The notes under the pieces: generated by a model | Databases searched by the model: none | What the model saw: only the letters and a program-made list of their open reading frames with translations | Told to the model about the DNA's origin: nothing | In this document: piece after piece, positions 11,885 to 31,835 of the stretch | How the letters are laid out: every line of letters starts with the position of its first letter | How positions within the stretch are numbered: position 1 is the first letter of the stretch | Program-made: the position numbers and the translations under genes | Assembly (NCBI RefSeq): GCF_918797505.1 | Contig: NC_092793.1 | Coordinates: 65,405,660-65,469,659, forward strand | Length of the DNA: 64,000 bases | Reading direction: 5' to 3' | Source of the DNA: Bemisia tabaci | Lineage: Eukaryota; Arthropoda; Insecta; Hemiptera; Aleyrodidae

Positions 11885-13744
11885 ACTCTACTTAAGTTCA
11901 GCATCTTCCGTCAATTTTATTTGGTGTATTTTCCGAAGAAAATACACTATTGCATTCTGTGGTGTTGGATCCAGAGCTGAGATCTTGTGAGGAACACCGA
12001 TCACGAGTCGTAGATCACAAAAATATATGCACTTCAAATTCATGAGTGTATGTATACTGTATGTACGTATGTATGCATTTCCGCCTTTTAAAGATTTTTT
12101 TTTAAAATTACCTTTTCATCCTATGCGCTTAGGGATTTTAGTATTTTTAGTCTGAAACAAATCATTCATGGCAAAGAAAAGGGTGGGATGAACTACTGTC
12201 CCCTGCTAATTTGGAGGAAAACATTGGCACTAAGGACTGATGGATTCACAACATCCCCTCCCTCATTAAGATGTTTTTCTATTTTTGTCTAGGGGTACTT
12301 TCAGGGGTACAATGCTCGAACAAAATCTTAGAATAATGTAGGTATACATGTCTACAACTCGTTACATCATGTAGGTAAGGAGGCAAAAGTTAAATAGATT
12401 AAAGGATATCTGATGACAATGACAGAGCTAAATTCCTGTCCACCCTGACCACCCCCTCCCTCCTAACTTTAAGTGTTGGACTGAGAGTGCCGTTTCTGAC
12501 AGTTCAAGTCATCTTTTAATGTCACTTCATCAAACTAGTTTTGACTGAGCTAAATCAGATTTTTCGAACTTCTACTGCAAAAAATTGAGTATCTGATCAA
12601 CCAGGTCTGCTTTACATTTTAATATATACTGCCTCAACTTGGGAGAGTTGGTAGGTATCCAGGAGTTGCTTTAATCCACAGTGTAAGTAAATGCACTGAA
12701 GTATCCTCTGAAGTCTGAATAATCCTCAGAAATTTGGGGGAAATTTTTAATTTATTAATAGAGCCGCGTTCAAAGAAGCTTATGCACTTTAAAAGTGAGA
12801 TAGAATACCTGCCATTTTCTTTTTTATACAAGATTTAAATGCAAGGATTAATATTACAGATCCTCTGTCTCACTTTAAAAAGAGTGTAAACCCATGTAAT
12901 GTGAATCTTGTCCTCAGAAAAACTTTGATGGGCTACGATTATAAAAACTGGAATGATCATCCAAATACACCCAAGAAAAGTAAAATCAGAAATTGACTAA
13001 GTTTTTTGACTCCAAAAATAAAACAGAAAAAAATCTAAAAAATTCATGGGATGTCTAAAATTCCTTAAATTCTGCTGGTATCAACACATATCTGTTCCGA
13101 GGCGACTAAAACTAGTTAGTACTGCCCTCTAAAAACTAATTTAGTGACATGGCTTACAGAGACAAAAAGAAAGTCCAAAGTCATGATATATTTTTATAAC
13201 TTTTTAATAATTAAAAGGAAACAACATGAAATAGAGAGTACTTGAAAAGCATGTACAAACACTTTTTCTTAATGAGCTTACTGACTTTTGCATACACTAA
13301 ATTACCGCCATGTTTTGAAGGTCTTAAAATTTGATGGCTTATGTGAAAAAATTCAAAGATTAAAATAGTCTACTTCTAAAATGTTCAGCGAAAGCTCTAC
13401 TTTTGATGTAATTTTGTAGACATGCACACAAAGTGATAGAATAGAATACTGTCAGATGTGACAAACTGGTATACTGGTGCACTTACTGATAGAGAGTAAA
13501 ACTTTCAACCCTCAATCAATAAAAAAAGCTGAATATTCTTTCTGGTTGAATGCAGTAAACTCAATTGAATTATATTTTTCCTTCCTGAGATTTTCAATTT
13601 ATACATCTTTTTGAAAGATTTTAAAATTGCTCCTCAAGGGCGTAGAATATGGCAATCATTCCATCATTCCAAATTACAGGTATTCGATTTAATATTAGTG
13701 AAAGCTAACACATAGAAAAACGACTGAAGAGATTTGTCAATCAT
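11885..13744. other. Intergenic between EXT1 upstream side and NDUFV1 3' end
   Basis: No gene seen. The part nearest 13745 should hold the NDUFV1 3' UTR; an ATTAAA hexamer on the minus strand at 13688..13693 could be its polyadenylation signal. A short TATG/TACG-rich simple repeat lies near 12045..12075. Confidence 0.35.
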
Positions 13745-21342
<7,598 letters not shown>

Positions 21343-21476
21343 CTCACAATAATGTTTAAAATAAATTCAATAAATTAGTTTTGATGATAATGCGACACTA
21401 GGAAACAATTGTCCATAACCTTCAAAGTGCCTTCATAACAAATCGCCAGCTGTTGGCTACGTACGTCACCGACAGT

Positions 21477-21485
21477 CTTTATATA
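21477..21485 (-). promoter_or_regulatory. Candidate TATA box of NDUFV1
   Basis: On the minus strand this reads TATATAAAG, about 135 bases upstream of the NDUFV1 start codon at 21342. That would leave a 5' leader of about 100 bases. It is a motif match in AT-rich DNA only; no initiator was verified. Confidence 0.35.
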
Positions 21486-22238
21486 ACTTTTTGAAGGCGG
21501 CAAAATTCAAACTTGCGCTCCGAAAGCCGTGTACTAAGGATCTTTCGTGAAAATATTCCTGTTAAAGGTCGGCATATCTAATTAGTCTGCACTTATGCCA
21601 AAAAAATTCGAAAAAGTGAATTCTCTGATGATGAAAGTGTTTCAACTCCTGATGGCGACTGTGCAACAGAGAGTAGTTACTTCAAAGCCACATCAGTTCG
21701 CCCTCAATTTTTCGTGTCAGCAGCATTAGCTCCCACGTGATCGAATAGTGGTACCTACATCATCCCCCTTGCAAGAGTCATCCATGCGGCCTCTGTCGAG
21801 CCGACAGAGTTTCTTCTTTCCGTTTCAGCCTTCAATTTGAACAGCTGTCAACTATTTCGACCTGTGGGAGCTGTTTTAGCCTACCCAGTCGAAATGAAGG
21901 CGAACAGTGCTTCGTGTCTTAAGGCGGATTTGTGAGTCGCTGAATTTTTTTCCCCTTTTTAATTACCGTTTTTATAGTACGCATATATTCTCTTTGATAA
22001 AGAACGTAGTAAGTATTCCTTCAACATTGCAAACCTTCGCAGGTCATGAAATCGACGAGCCAAATGAAGGAATTGATATGTGATTTCCTTGAGAATTTTA
22101 CAAAACATGTGAGGCTTCCGAGGCAATGCTTAGGGAACGCTTGGGAATGATGCATTTTTGAATTGTTTGGGAATGAATTTTTGCTAGTTTTACAATTCAT
22201 AAATAGCGGAAATATGCATTTCTGTTTGGTAAAGATTA

Positions 22239-22499
22239 ATTGGACCGCGTTTAGCAGAAAGGGGCCAAGCCACGTCAGCTATTGCCAAAATTGACTGGGC
22301 GATTTAATATTGTACAAGAGAATGTTTGTGCGGATTTTTTTGAACATTTTAAAGAATTTGCTTCGCACTATGCAGAAAATTCACTGACCTTTGCACAAAA
22401 ATCCACTTTACCGTTTTCATGTAAAAAATTAAAACGCCCAATTAAATTTGGCAATAGCTGATGTGGCTTTGGTTCCTTTCTGCTTAACGCGGTCCAATT
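22239..22499. mobile_element. MITE with TTGGACCGCG termini
   Basis: About 260 bp with long imperfect inverted arms: left TTGGACCGCGTTTAGCAGAA, right TTCTGCTTAACGCGGTCCAA. The arms also share GTCAGCTATTGCCAAA and its complement. Non-coding. Confidence 0.85.
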
Positions 22500-22668
22500 G
22501 CGAGGGTCGCAAGGAGGGGAGCGGCAATTAGAAGAACGCAGATGAAGCTTTTCATTTCATGGGTGAGAATGGATATATGATCTTTAATATTTTTTTAGTG
22601 GGTCTCAAAATATAATTTTTCGATGAAGATGATTGAAAATCGAAGCCTCTGCTGCAATTTTCTGGATA

Positions 22669-23575
22669 CCCTTGTGAAAATTTAGCTTGACAAATTCAGA
22701 TTCCAAGATTTCCAATAGTTTCTGTAGCCGGCTGTACAATTTCTTATAGCTTTTTATAGCCGATGGCGATTAAGCAACAGCCAGACGATAAAGTGTATGC
22801 TAAACGTTACTAAATACGGATACTAGGACTTAGTTAGTTTTTGGACAACCGCTCTCTTTTTGTGCCGTAGTATCTCGATTTATCTTGCGAGGAAAGCTCC
22901 GTACTTTTGAAGGATGCCTGTCATTCTTAATATGTTGGAGCGCCTTCCATTTCTTATGGTACTGTGCAATACCTCTGGTGTGAAATAGTTGCTTCAGACG
23001 CCGTGGCACGCTGTGGCGCGGCGGGCGGGCAGAGAGCGCGATACGCGCATTGGCGCCTACAAACCTAACAGGGATACTTCACGCATTGCGCAATGCGTGA
23101 AGTATCCCTGTTAGGTTTGTAGGCGCCAGTGCGTCGCCGCTTCGCTTTGTGTTAGGCTCTGATATTTAATCTCGAGGAATCAGCGTTTTACAACTCATGA
23201 TTTTGAAATGTTTGCACACTCTGTACGGACTATTCTCATTTTAATTGATGAAAAAAAATATGTTTTAAAGGAAAATATAATGTGTGTTTTGTAAATATTG
23301 AGGTAGTTCCGTATCAAACTTAATGATTTCCAAAGCACACGAATTTCTGCACAATTTCTTATAGCCTTTTATAGCCAATGGCGATAAAGTGTAAAGCCCG
23401 GCGATAGGAACTATAGCCCGACTGTATACTTTTTTATAGCTTCGTATAACCCGGCTGTATGATTTGCTTCGCTTTCTACAGCCAGCTATATGGTTTTCAA
23501 TAGCCTTCTTTAGTCGTCTATGAGAACTCCTATGGTATTTTGAAACGCAGCTCCTATCACCAATTTTTACAAGGG
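22669..23575 (+). mobile_element. Palindrome-core element, copy 1
   Basis: Ends CCCTTGTGAAAATT and AATTTTTACAAGGG are degraded forms of the CCCTGGTAAAAATTGGC terminus seen at 30703. Subterminal regions are full of short TATAGCC / TAGCCGG motifs. The centre holds a perfect 76-bp palindrome (23052..23127). No protein coded. Confidence 0.85.
23052..23127. repeat. Perfect 76-bp palindrome
   Basis: Two 38-base arms meet without spacer at CATTGC/GCAATG; the outer ends are GGCGCCTACAAACC and GGTTTGTAGGCGCC. A transcript would form a long uninterrupted hairpin. Confidence 0.95.
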
Positions 23576-24865
23576 CACTGGAGGAATATTACAGATTTTT
23601 AAACCTTTGTCGAAGAAATTTCTCACAATCGTTGAATTCCTGCGCTTAAAATTCGGAGTAAGTATTGTTTTTTCGCATTCATCAGTTTTTGACTTGCACA
23701 ATTGTCATCCAAACTTCCAAACAGTACGCGCTGGAACCAAGTGATAAAATACAAGAAAAGGTTGAACAGAAAACACTAAAACGGAGATCTTACAAAACAT
23801 TTAATTTAGGTAGGTAAGTATGGCACAAATTTTTGAACGTAGCGAATTCTGTACAAAATTGAAAGAAGGAAATGGTAATATCCATCGCCTAATGACTGAA
23901 GGTAACTCAGAAATTAGCACAATATCGACGCTTTGTTTTTGGGTCTGTTTTGCATATCTGTTGCGGGTGGCACATAGTATTAGCGCATCGAACTCCTCCT
24001 GGAAAGAAACACAAGGCAGTGAATATTATATCAATGTAAAAGAAAAAGTTGAATGGGAGAAAATATAGACTATGTCATTCCATTTCATATTACTAAATTT
24101 GTTGATGGGCATGTACCATAGCTTTGAAAAGGGATTAAATCTATTTCGTTTTTAGTAAAAAGAACAAGCAAAATAAAAGAAGGAATGAAACAAACCAGCC
24201 ATCTTCCTTCATCTCAGCATTTCCCATGTTGAAGATAGACGTGCATGCGACATTTTTTCGTCATTTGAAACCTGCAGTATTTGCCTAACATAAAATTTTC
24301 ATAATGTTCGAACAGTCAGTAGTTAAATTACGTTGAATTGGCAACTTGCGTGTTGTGTCCACGTCGTAAAAAAGGTCAGATAAATCTATCAACAGTTAGT
24401 AAATCAGTTGATTTAACGTTAACTAGACAGTGTCGTTAGATGGAAATCGCCATCTAATGGCAAAAGTCGTAGGTTATACAACAATATTACAACTTCTTTG
24501 CTGCTAAAATTAGAGGACAAGTGATTTCTTGCCCCATATTTCGGTTCGTTTAAAAACGCACCATGTTGTTGCTTTGGATTACCCATCAGGGTCAAAAAAG
24601 AGGAAAAAGAAGGAATTGAAAGCGAGTATACATCCACTGATGGCCGCTGCTAGTGCACTATTAGGCAGATAAATTTTAAGTACGAGTATGTATCTACGCG
24701 AATAATTTAAAAAGGAAAAGATCAATTTTTTCTATCACTCCACCGATACTATACCTATTTGTTAAAATTCATTCGATTACTGCACTTTCCTTCGATCATT
24801 GATATTTATCAGGCGATCATCATGAAAGCAAACGAAAAAATGCACATTGTAAGCAAAAAGCTCAC
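23576..24865. other. Non-coding stretch below the WAP exon
   Basis: Any further minus-strand exon of the WAP gene should be here or beyond, but none was recognised. Confidence 0.35.
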
Positions 24866-25994
24866 CTGAGTTTGAGCTGTCAAATTTTTTGTCGGAGCTC
24901 TCAACAGCGCTGGTAGCAGCACAGGACATAGAGCCACAAATATTTGGACAACACTTACGATCCTCTCCACATTCCCAATCGCTCATGCAGCGAGGAGCGC
25001 ATGACGTCACAGAGAGGCGAAGAGGACAAAACCCGGTTTTACCTGAAATGAGAAATTTAGTAGATACCTTGAGCATAGCTGTCAAATGTACGTATTTCTA
25101 CCAAACAGAACCATTATATAGGAGGGTGGGTAATGCAAGGTATGCTCGTCAGTTCTCGGGTGATGGGTGCAGTATCACAAGACAATGTAGGCGCCCCGCG
25201 TCGAAATCCTGTTCCACAAGTTCTCCGCCTATGAAAACGCTATTTTACATTAAGAATCATGGAACACTCGAATGTTTACTCGCGTTACTATTGTTACCTT
25301 AAATATTCTAAAGTCCATAATTAGGATTTAAATGCTGCACGAGGATGTCAAAATGGATGAAATGCGACTTCCTAGACGCTGACAAATTTTCTCTGAGGAC
25401 TTTTTAATGTCATGACGCGAGGCTCTGGGCGTGACTTGGTCACACTGGTGCAGAATTGATACTAAGATTTATGTATGAGGAATTCAAAAATGAGCGTTTA
25501 CGCATATAGGTTTTTTTAGCATGTATCATAAGTTCATTAATGTGGTTTGCCCATTTTTAATTGTGTAATAAGCATGAACTCTTGAATTTCTATGAATTTA
25601 TTTTCTTTTACGCCGATAAATTTTACGCCATAAAATTTTAGATCCCGATCTAATTCTTGCGTGTACTTTTTCTTTCAGATCAAGAGATTTTTCATTTCAT
25701 TCCATTTTCATGTGAACATCGAATGATTTTTTTTTTTTCGTAAAGTCAAAGAGTCTCTTTGAAACTTTTTTTTACGAGTTATTATCATAATTGTGTGTGT
25801 ATATTTCAGAACTATGTACAAGTAGTAGCCTCTGAATCTACACAAACACGTATAGCAAAAGCAAAATACTTACTGGACGTGAAGTTGAAAGCAGGTTGCA
25901 CTAACAAGAAAATTGGCAGAATGACACCAAAAAGGCACTTCAACGGTATACCTGAAACGCAAACGAGAAATCGACTTACTTCAAAATCAGACAA
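24866..25994 (-). CDS. Secreted WAP-domain (four-disulfide core) protein, two exons seen, partial
   Basis: Exon 25042..24866 (after TTTCAG, before GTGAGC) encodes one complete whey acidic protein domain. It reads KTGFCPLRLSVTSCAPRCM, continues through DWECGEDRKCCPNICGSMSC and has eight cysteines in the C-C-C-C-CC-C-C order of the four-disulfide core. It is phase 1 at both ends, as is usual for extracellular modules. An upstream exon ending at 25874 (CCA before GTAAGT) joins in phase and encodes a very hydrophobic stretch, LKCLFGVILPIFLLVQPAF, that resembles a signal peptide core. That exon may start at the ATG at 25994 without splicing, or begin at 25951 after TTGCGTTTCAG with the true start further upstream. 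WAP domains often act as protease inhibitors or antimicrobial modules; which applies here cannot be told. After the WAP domain comes a Ser/Lys-rich linker (SAVESSDKKFDSSNS); no further exon was recognised below 24866. Confidence 0.72.
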
Positions 25995-27039
25995 GTATTT
26001 CCAGCAATGGATAAAATGTTTTTACTGATGCAGCCTCTTCGTCATATTCAGAGCCCATGATTCATTGTGGTGAATAATTTTGGAGAACGCAACTGGAAAA
26101 CTTTGATACACAAGTCGTAGCTGACATATACGAGTTTTTGCAGACAAGTGGCAAATTTAACAGTAAAAAAGAAAAAAAAAATCTAAAAAAAATACAGACA
26201 TCGTAGCTTCTCTTGCCGTTTAATGCTGTTTAATTTTACGTAAATAAACCATATTTGCACAATAGGAAGTTCAGAAATCAACTTTTGCGACGTTGCAGAA
26301 GCAGACTCCCTGCCACACTCAACGCAATTTATTTAAAATTATCATAATTTTTCATCTCCTTCGGCAGAATATTCTGTACATATTTCAAGCAATAAAGTTA
26401 GCTGCTTTCTCATTTAAAAAAAAAAAAAAATTGAAAAAATGAGTAAACAAGAAGCTGGAACATTTCCGCAATCCTTCGATCCCAAGATTGCAGGCTCGCG
26501 GTGTGAACACTAATAGGCAACGAGGATATCCTAACCCTGCATTAACTCCTAACCGTGGTAATAACGTCTTTTATGAATAAATTCAACCTTTCCGCTCATG
26601 AAAGAAAAAATAATTTACTAGGATTAAATTGCACGCCAAACGTCACTATGACAGTCTCAGTAATATGAAAATATGGCAACATCAATCTTGACGCTAAGCT
26701 TAAGCTGTACACACTTTGAATTCAGTTCCCGTAACAAATGAACAATAAAAACGTTAATAGCTGAGCTAGAAGTTGATTTCAGTAGTTTTCGTTGCGCGAA
26801 TCGTGTTCTGCATGAAATTTCGTTGAAGAATCATTTATCAAAATGCTCAAATTCTTAACCTGTTTAATGGTACATTTAATCTAAAATATAGCAAACATAG
26901 AAAACTTATATAAATTTTCTCAGAAAAAATATTTTATCGGGAGAAACGAAGCAACGTTGGACTGCTCATACGGCGTCGAAACACAATTTTAAGCCCCATT
27001 TTTCGATGCCGCGATTATCCTAACGCGAGTTCGGATGAT
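25995..27039. other. Non-coding stretch
   Basis: No gene supported; contains a run of about 14 A near 26417. Part may be 5' region of the WAP gene. Confidence 0.35.
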
Positions 27040-27200
27040 CGCGCGGAACACGGTGCGGTCGGTGTCAAACTCATCAGCGCCTGCAAGACTGTAGGAATAC
27101 TTCGCGCATTGCACCAAACAGTGCGGTCGGCGTCGAAGACATGACAGCGCCTACAAGACTGCATGAATACTTCTCACACTGCACCAAACGCAATGCGAGA
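27040..27200. repeat. Free-standing two-unit fragment of the 69-bp repeat
   Basis: Units begin at 27077 (GCGCCTGC) and 27147 (GCGCCTAC), 70 bases apart, matching the internal repeats of the hAT-like family. The CAGGGCCGG termini are absent here. Confidence 0.8.
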
Positions 27201-28749
27201 GTTTTTAGCGATAACCACTCGACCACGGGTATACCACGGCACATTACCGCTACCTGGATTGAAGAAGCATCACATTGTGAAGATGACTCGACGCACGACT
27301 GAGATCCCTTTCCTGGCTTGCGCGACGCTAAAATCGCCGCAAAACTAGGACCACGCGTCATTTTATTTAACGGTCCCTGTCCGGTTTTTGCCACAATTTA
27401 AGGGTAAATAAGTATTCTAAGGGTCTTAATTGCAGCGATTCAGCAACTCGGACGATGTTTTAACGATGCAGCAATTCTGAAACGTGATTCTTGTAAAATT
27501 AATTTTGATTTGATGAAAAGAAAACAGAACGAACGGAAATATCGCGTCGAAATTTTTTGTGATTTCATTTCAAATCATTCGGGGAATTTCTCGGGAACTC
27601 CTACAAAAACTGTGTGCAGTTTTATTAAAAAAAATTGATTAAAAATAAAAAAAAATGAGTAGAGATTTGCAACGTTGCAATCGGAGATAAGAGCACTTTT
27701 TTCCGCGTGCAAGCGCCAATTTTTCGCGTTCAGATGGCATGGAACCTAGTTTTGTTCGGTTTACTCAGCATAGTCAGACTTTCCGGTTCATTAGGCGAAA
27801 ATTCAGATACAATCCCATTCATGTTCCGAAGAGTGGGTTTTATCAATCTTTTTTTTGTTTTCAAGGAAAGTAGCCGCTTCGAATGTCAAGAAACGTCGTT
27901 CTTCAATTTCCTCGTATACTTTTTTGACAATCTAAATTTCTAATCATTTCGCACCACATGTACGCAAGTAGGACACTGCGTTTCAAATACCGCTGGAATT
28001 TACTGCAATAAAAGTGCCAATTTTTACCATAAAATTGCAAATTTTTACCATGAAATTGCAATATTTAACATCATTTGGTCAATAAATGTCAATTTGAAAC
28101 AATCGTTAGTATGAGTTCTACGCGGGAAAAGAAAGGTAGGGGATTTTGCAAGGCTAAAAATTGCAATTTTATTGCAATAAGTTTCGATAAGAGGAGCCAC
28201 TTCAATCAGTGAATGGACAACATACACAACACTTCGGCACCGTAGCAATAATTATTTCGTAATTGAAATTAATTGCAATCTGTGCTACCCCGCACTTTTT
28301 AGGAATTGCAAAATATCCTAATCGAGCACACTAGCTACCTATTACAGGTTTTGCCACCAAAAAAATCATGCTTCACATTCATCCGCGTTGCTTTTAATCG
28401 CGTGCAACAGATACCAATTTTTTTAACATTTGACGAAACTATTATTTTGTTTAAATAACTCGCTTGGAACTAAGTTTACTGGCAATACTCACTCATTTTC
28501 TGTGGTCGCAATTTGCAAGTTGTACACATAAACTGATGGAGGAGCGACTCATTTGCCTGTGTAGGCGCGAAATCCAGTCACCAATGGTGCACTGATTGTT
28601 GTCGGGAGCCTCAGGCAAGGTTCATTTCCTGGGCCACCGCTTCGTCGCACACAGAGCAGAACCTCATTGTCAAGGATTTTTTTCTCCAGGTCCATCACTG
28701 ATACCTTTTAATACAAATATTCCCATGTTACGTACCATATTTATGTTTG
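27201..28749. other. Non-coding stretch
   Basis: No exon recognised. Around 28000..28330 the sequence is rich in repeated AATTGCAA-type words but has no clear unit. Confidence 0.35.

Positions 28750-28792
<43 letters not shown>
28750..28792 (+). repeat. Poly(A) run, 43 bases
   Basis: An uninterrupted run of A. It may be the tail of an old retroposed sequence ending at 28749, but I could not identify a source gene or LINE upstream, nor flanking duplications. Confidence 0.9.
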
Positions 28793-28793
<1 letters not shown>

Positions 28794-29789
28794 ACAAAAT
28801 AACGGGTAACCAAGAATAAAAAACAATAAACATAAAACCTGGGGCCTTTCGGTGTGGTCTGAATCCCCTCTTCGACCAGGAAACAGAAATATTACGTAGG
28901 ACCTTTGTCATAGAGCCTTTTTAATAACCTCACTTTTTGTTATCACTCTGGTTATCACGAATGGGAGTCTAGGGGTTTTTATTTTTAAATTTTTTTAAAT
29001 ATATTTTTGTTTTCTGATCGAGGAGGGAGTTGAAAACATCCCGGAACGTCTTAGGCGTTGGGTTCATCGTTTCTTAGCCTTGGCTACCCGTTTTCTGGCA
29101 TTTTTTAGTTGAATTATTCGAGCTATATTTGAGTGTTATTCTTTTTTGAAAATAATTATAAAACCACTGCAGTTTCTTTGTTTGAATTCCGGAAATATTC
29201 TTCTAATTTGTAGGTAGTATTAAAGGGTTGGTGGAAAATGCAACTTGCTTTGTGAGGGTGGGTACGTGTCTAATGAAGAAGAAGTGAATAATGAACTATG
29301 AAGCTTCAATAAATATCCATTTTTCAACGCGCGTGCAAAAACGCCTTCAAAAGAGTGAATATGCAACCCCGCGACGGCAGTGCTCGAATAGTTATCGCTC
29401 GGGGTCGGATCAATTTTTGAAATAATGTGCCATCGTAAGTTCGTAACTGCCGAGAGGACAAACAGTATCGCGATATGTATTACACCGGTAAGGACCCATT
29501 CAAAGTAAAAAAGGATTTGCGGTCATACATTATAGAAGACTGGTGGGGTTGTCATCTTGTCACTAAGCGTGTCTAGGAAATATTCTTACTTTGATAAATA
29601 TTTCTGTCATATGCTATGGTCAACTCAATAACCATTATGCATGTGAATCATGGTAAAAAAAAAATAAGAAGTCTTCATTTGACAAAATGTCTGATTTGGC
29701 CATTATGGCCTGCGACAGAGCTATCAATTTGCCACTACAAAGGTTCGAGTTTTACCCACAGTGCGTCGGTCGCTCCTGTACGTCACCAT
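28793..29789. other. Non-coding stretch
   Basis: No gene or bounded element recognised. Confidence 0.35.
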
Positions 29790-30045
29790 GTTGCCATGCT
29801 AAGGCAAAACGTCGTATCAACACTCAAATGTTGTCAAATTTCCCTTGATAAAATATATATTTTTCAAGCAATACCGTGGATATTTTCCCTTGAATTTCCA
29901 GATATTTTAGATTACATCACATAAGAAATCGTGTGAAAAATTATCTGAAAAATGTTCAGAGGGCTCCTAGAAATATGGTTTTTTCATCAAAGGGAATTTG
30001 GCAACATCTATTGGTTGATACAGATCTCTTCCTTTTCACGGTAGT
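29790..30045. mobile_element. Degenerate MITE, AAGAACGCCGTATGAAC family
   Basis: Left GCTAAGGCAAAACGTCGTAT and right part CAAAGGGAATTTGGCAACAT correspond to the termini and subterminal parts of 30197..30448, with many changes. Confidence 0.5.
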
Positions 30046-30196
30046 GTGGGTGACCACTGTTCGCGTCAACGCTGTTAATAGTTTAATGGTTGCAAGGCCA
30101 CGTCGTGGCGGATTCAAGTACTCTGTCGTTTGTTGTGCGAAAAATTAGAGTCTCGAGTCGCAGATCCTGCGCCTTATATAACCCCACGACCCATAC

Positions 30197-30448
30197 TACC
30201 GTGCTAAGGAAGAACGCCGTATGAACATTCAAGAGTTGCCAAATTTCCTTGGATAAAATGTTTATTTTTGAGGAAATTTATGAATATCTTTTTCCTTAAA
30301 TTTTCAGAATCTTTGGGTAAAATTGCGAACTAAATTATCTGAAAAATTTGGAGGGAAATATTCATAAATTTACCGGGAAATTCGCGTTTTATCAAAGGAA
30401 ATTTGGCAACGCCTGAAGGTTCATACGGTGTTCTTCCTTAGCACGGCA
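30197..30448. mobile_element. MITE, AAGAACGCCGTATGAAC family, well-preserved copy
   Basis: 252 bp. Left TACCGTGCTAAGGAAGAACG and right TTCTTCCTTAGCACGGCA are inverted termini; the subterminal GTTGCCAAATTTCC is mirrored by GGAAATTTGGCAAC. Confidence 0.85.
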
Positions 30449-30540
30449 GCATAGCTCAGAGCCTGTTTCCGGTCGTGCGTCTAATATTATAGCCGAAGCC
30501 ACGAGCAGGGGCCACCGCTCCTAGAATCTGCTGGTTTGAC

Positions 30541-31813
30541 CTAGAGTCCCTCTATACTGAGAGTTAAGACGATGTGAATGCATTTCTGATTGGTTACCGT
30601 ATTTTAGGCCTCCACAGTGTCACAAACGGGAACAAAGATTACATGTTTACCAATTGCAAAGATTATAATCTGGAATGGACCGAGAAATTACGGGTTCGAC
30701 AACCCTGGTAAAAATTGGCAGTAGAATCTGTGTTCCAAAATACCATAGACCTACAGCCGGCTGTAAGATTTCCAATAGCTTCTATAGCCGGCTACACAAT
30801 TTCTTATAGCCTTTTATAGCCGATGGCGATTAAGCAACAGCCAGGCGATAAAGGGTATGCTAAACGTTACTAATTACGGATGCCAGGACTTGGTGAGTTT
30901 TTGGACTACTGCTCTCTTTTTGGGCCGTAGTATATATCTTGATTTATTTTGCGAGGAAAGCTCCGTACTTTTGATGGATGCCTACCATTCCTAATATATA
31001 AGAGCGCCTTCAGTTTCGTATCATACTGTGCAATACCTCTGGTGTGAAATAGTTGCTTCAAGCGCCGTGGCACGCTGCGGCGCGGCAGGCGGGCAGCCAG
31101 CGCGAAACGCGCATTGGCGCCTACAAACCTAACTGGGATACTTCACGCGTTGCGCGCTGCGTGAAGTATCCCTGTTAGGTTTGTAGGCGCCAGTGCGTCG
31201 CCGCTCCGCTTTGTGTCAGGCTCTAATATTTAATCTGGCGGAGTCAGCGTTATTCAACTCATGATTTTGAAATGTTTGCACATCCTGTATGGATTATTCT
31301 CATTTTAACTGATGAAAAAAATATGTATTAAAGGAAAATGTAATGTGTATTTTGTAAATATTAATGTGGTTCCGTATCAAACTTAATGATTTCCAAAGCA
31401 CACGAATTTCTACACAATTTCTTATAGCCTTTTATAATCGATGGCGAAAAAGCAACAGCCAGGCGATTAAATGTAAAGCCCGGCGATAGGAACTATAGCC
31501 CGGCTGCATAATCTTTTTATCGCTTCGTATAGCCCGGCCGTATGATTTTCTCCGCATTCTACAGCCAGCTATATGATTTTCTGTAGCCTTCTTTAGCCGG
31601 CTATAAGAATTCCTATGGTATTTTGAAACGCAGCTCTTATCGCCAATTTGCACCAGGGAAGGAACAAACGGAATGAAAGAAGAAACGGAGATAAAGGAAT
31701 TTGAGGATGAGCCGATCAAAGATTACGCAAAAGTTCAATTTGTGTAATCTTTATTCCCGTTTGTGACTCCATGAGGGGGTGTTGTCTTAGCTCTCAATAT
31801 AAAGGGACTCTAG
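30541..31813. mobile_element. CTAGAGTCCC element, interrupted by a palindrome-core element
   Basis: Inverted termini CTAGAGTCCCTCTATACTGA and CAATATAAAGGGACTCTAG. Flanking 6-mers TTTGAC (30535..30540) and TTTGAT (31814..31819) agree at 5 of 6. Without the insert at 30703..31658 it would be about 315 bp, close to the intact relative at 46870..47187. Confidence 0.9.
30703..31658 (+). mobile_element. Palindrome-core element, copy 2 (nested)
   Basis: 956 bp. Termini CCCTGGTAAAAATTGGC and GCCAATTTGCACCAGGG are inverted. The dinucleotide AA lies on both sides, and the uninterrupted relative at 47034..47035 has a single AA, so a 2-bp target duplication is read directly. The imperfect palindrome core is at 31116..31191. 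Confidence 0.92.
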
Positions 31814-31835
31814 TTTGATCAAGATATCGCCACCC

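Noticed and set aside
25759..26028. Plus-strand open frame with a Lys/Thr-rich protein overlapping the WAP gene's first exon
   Set aside because: No family resemblance; the minus-strand reading has a good donor, phase agreement with the WAP exon and a signal-like hydrophobic core.
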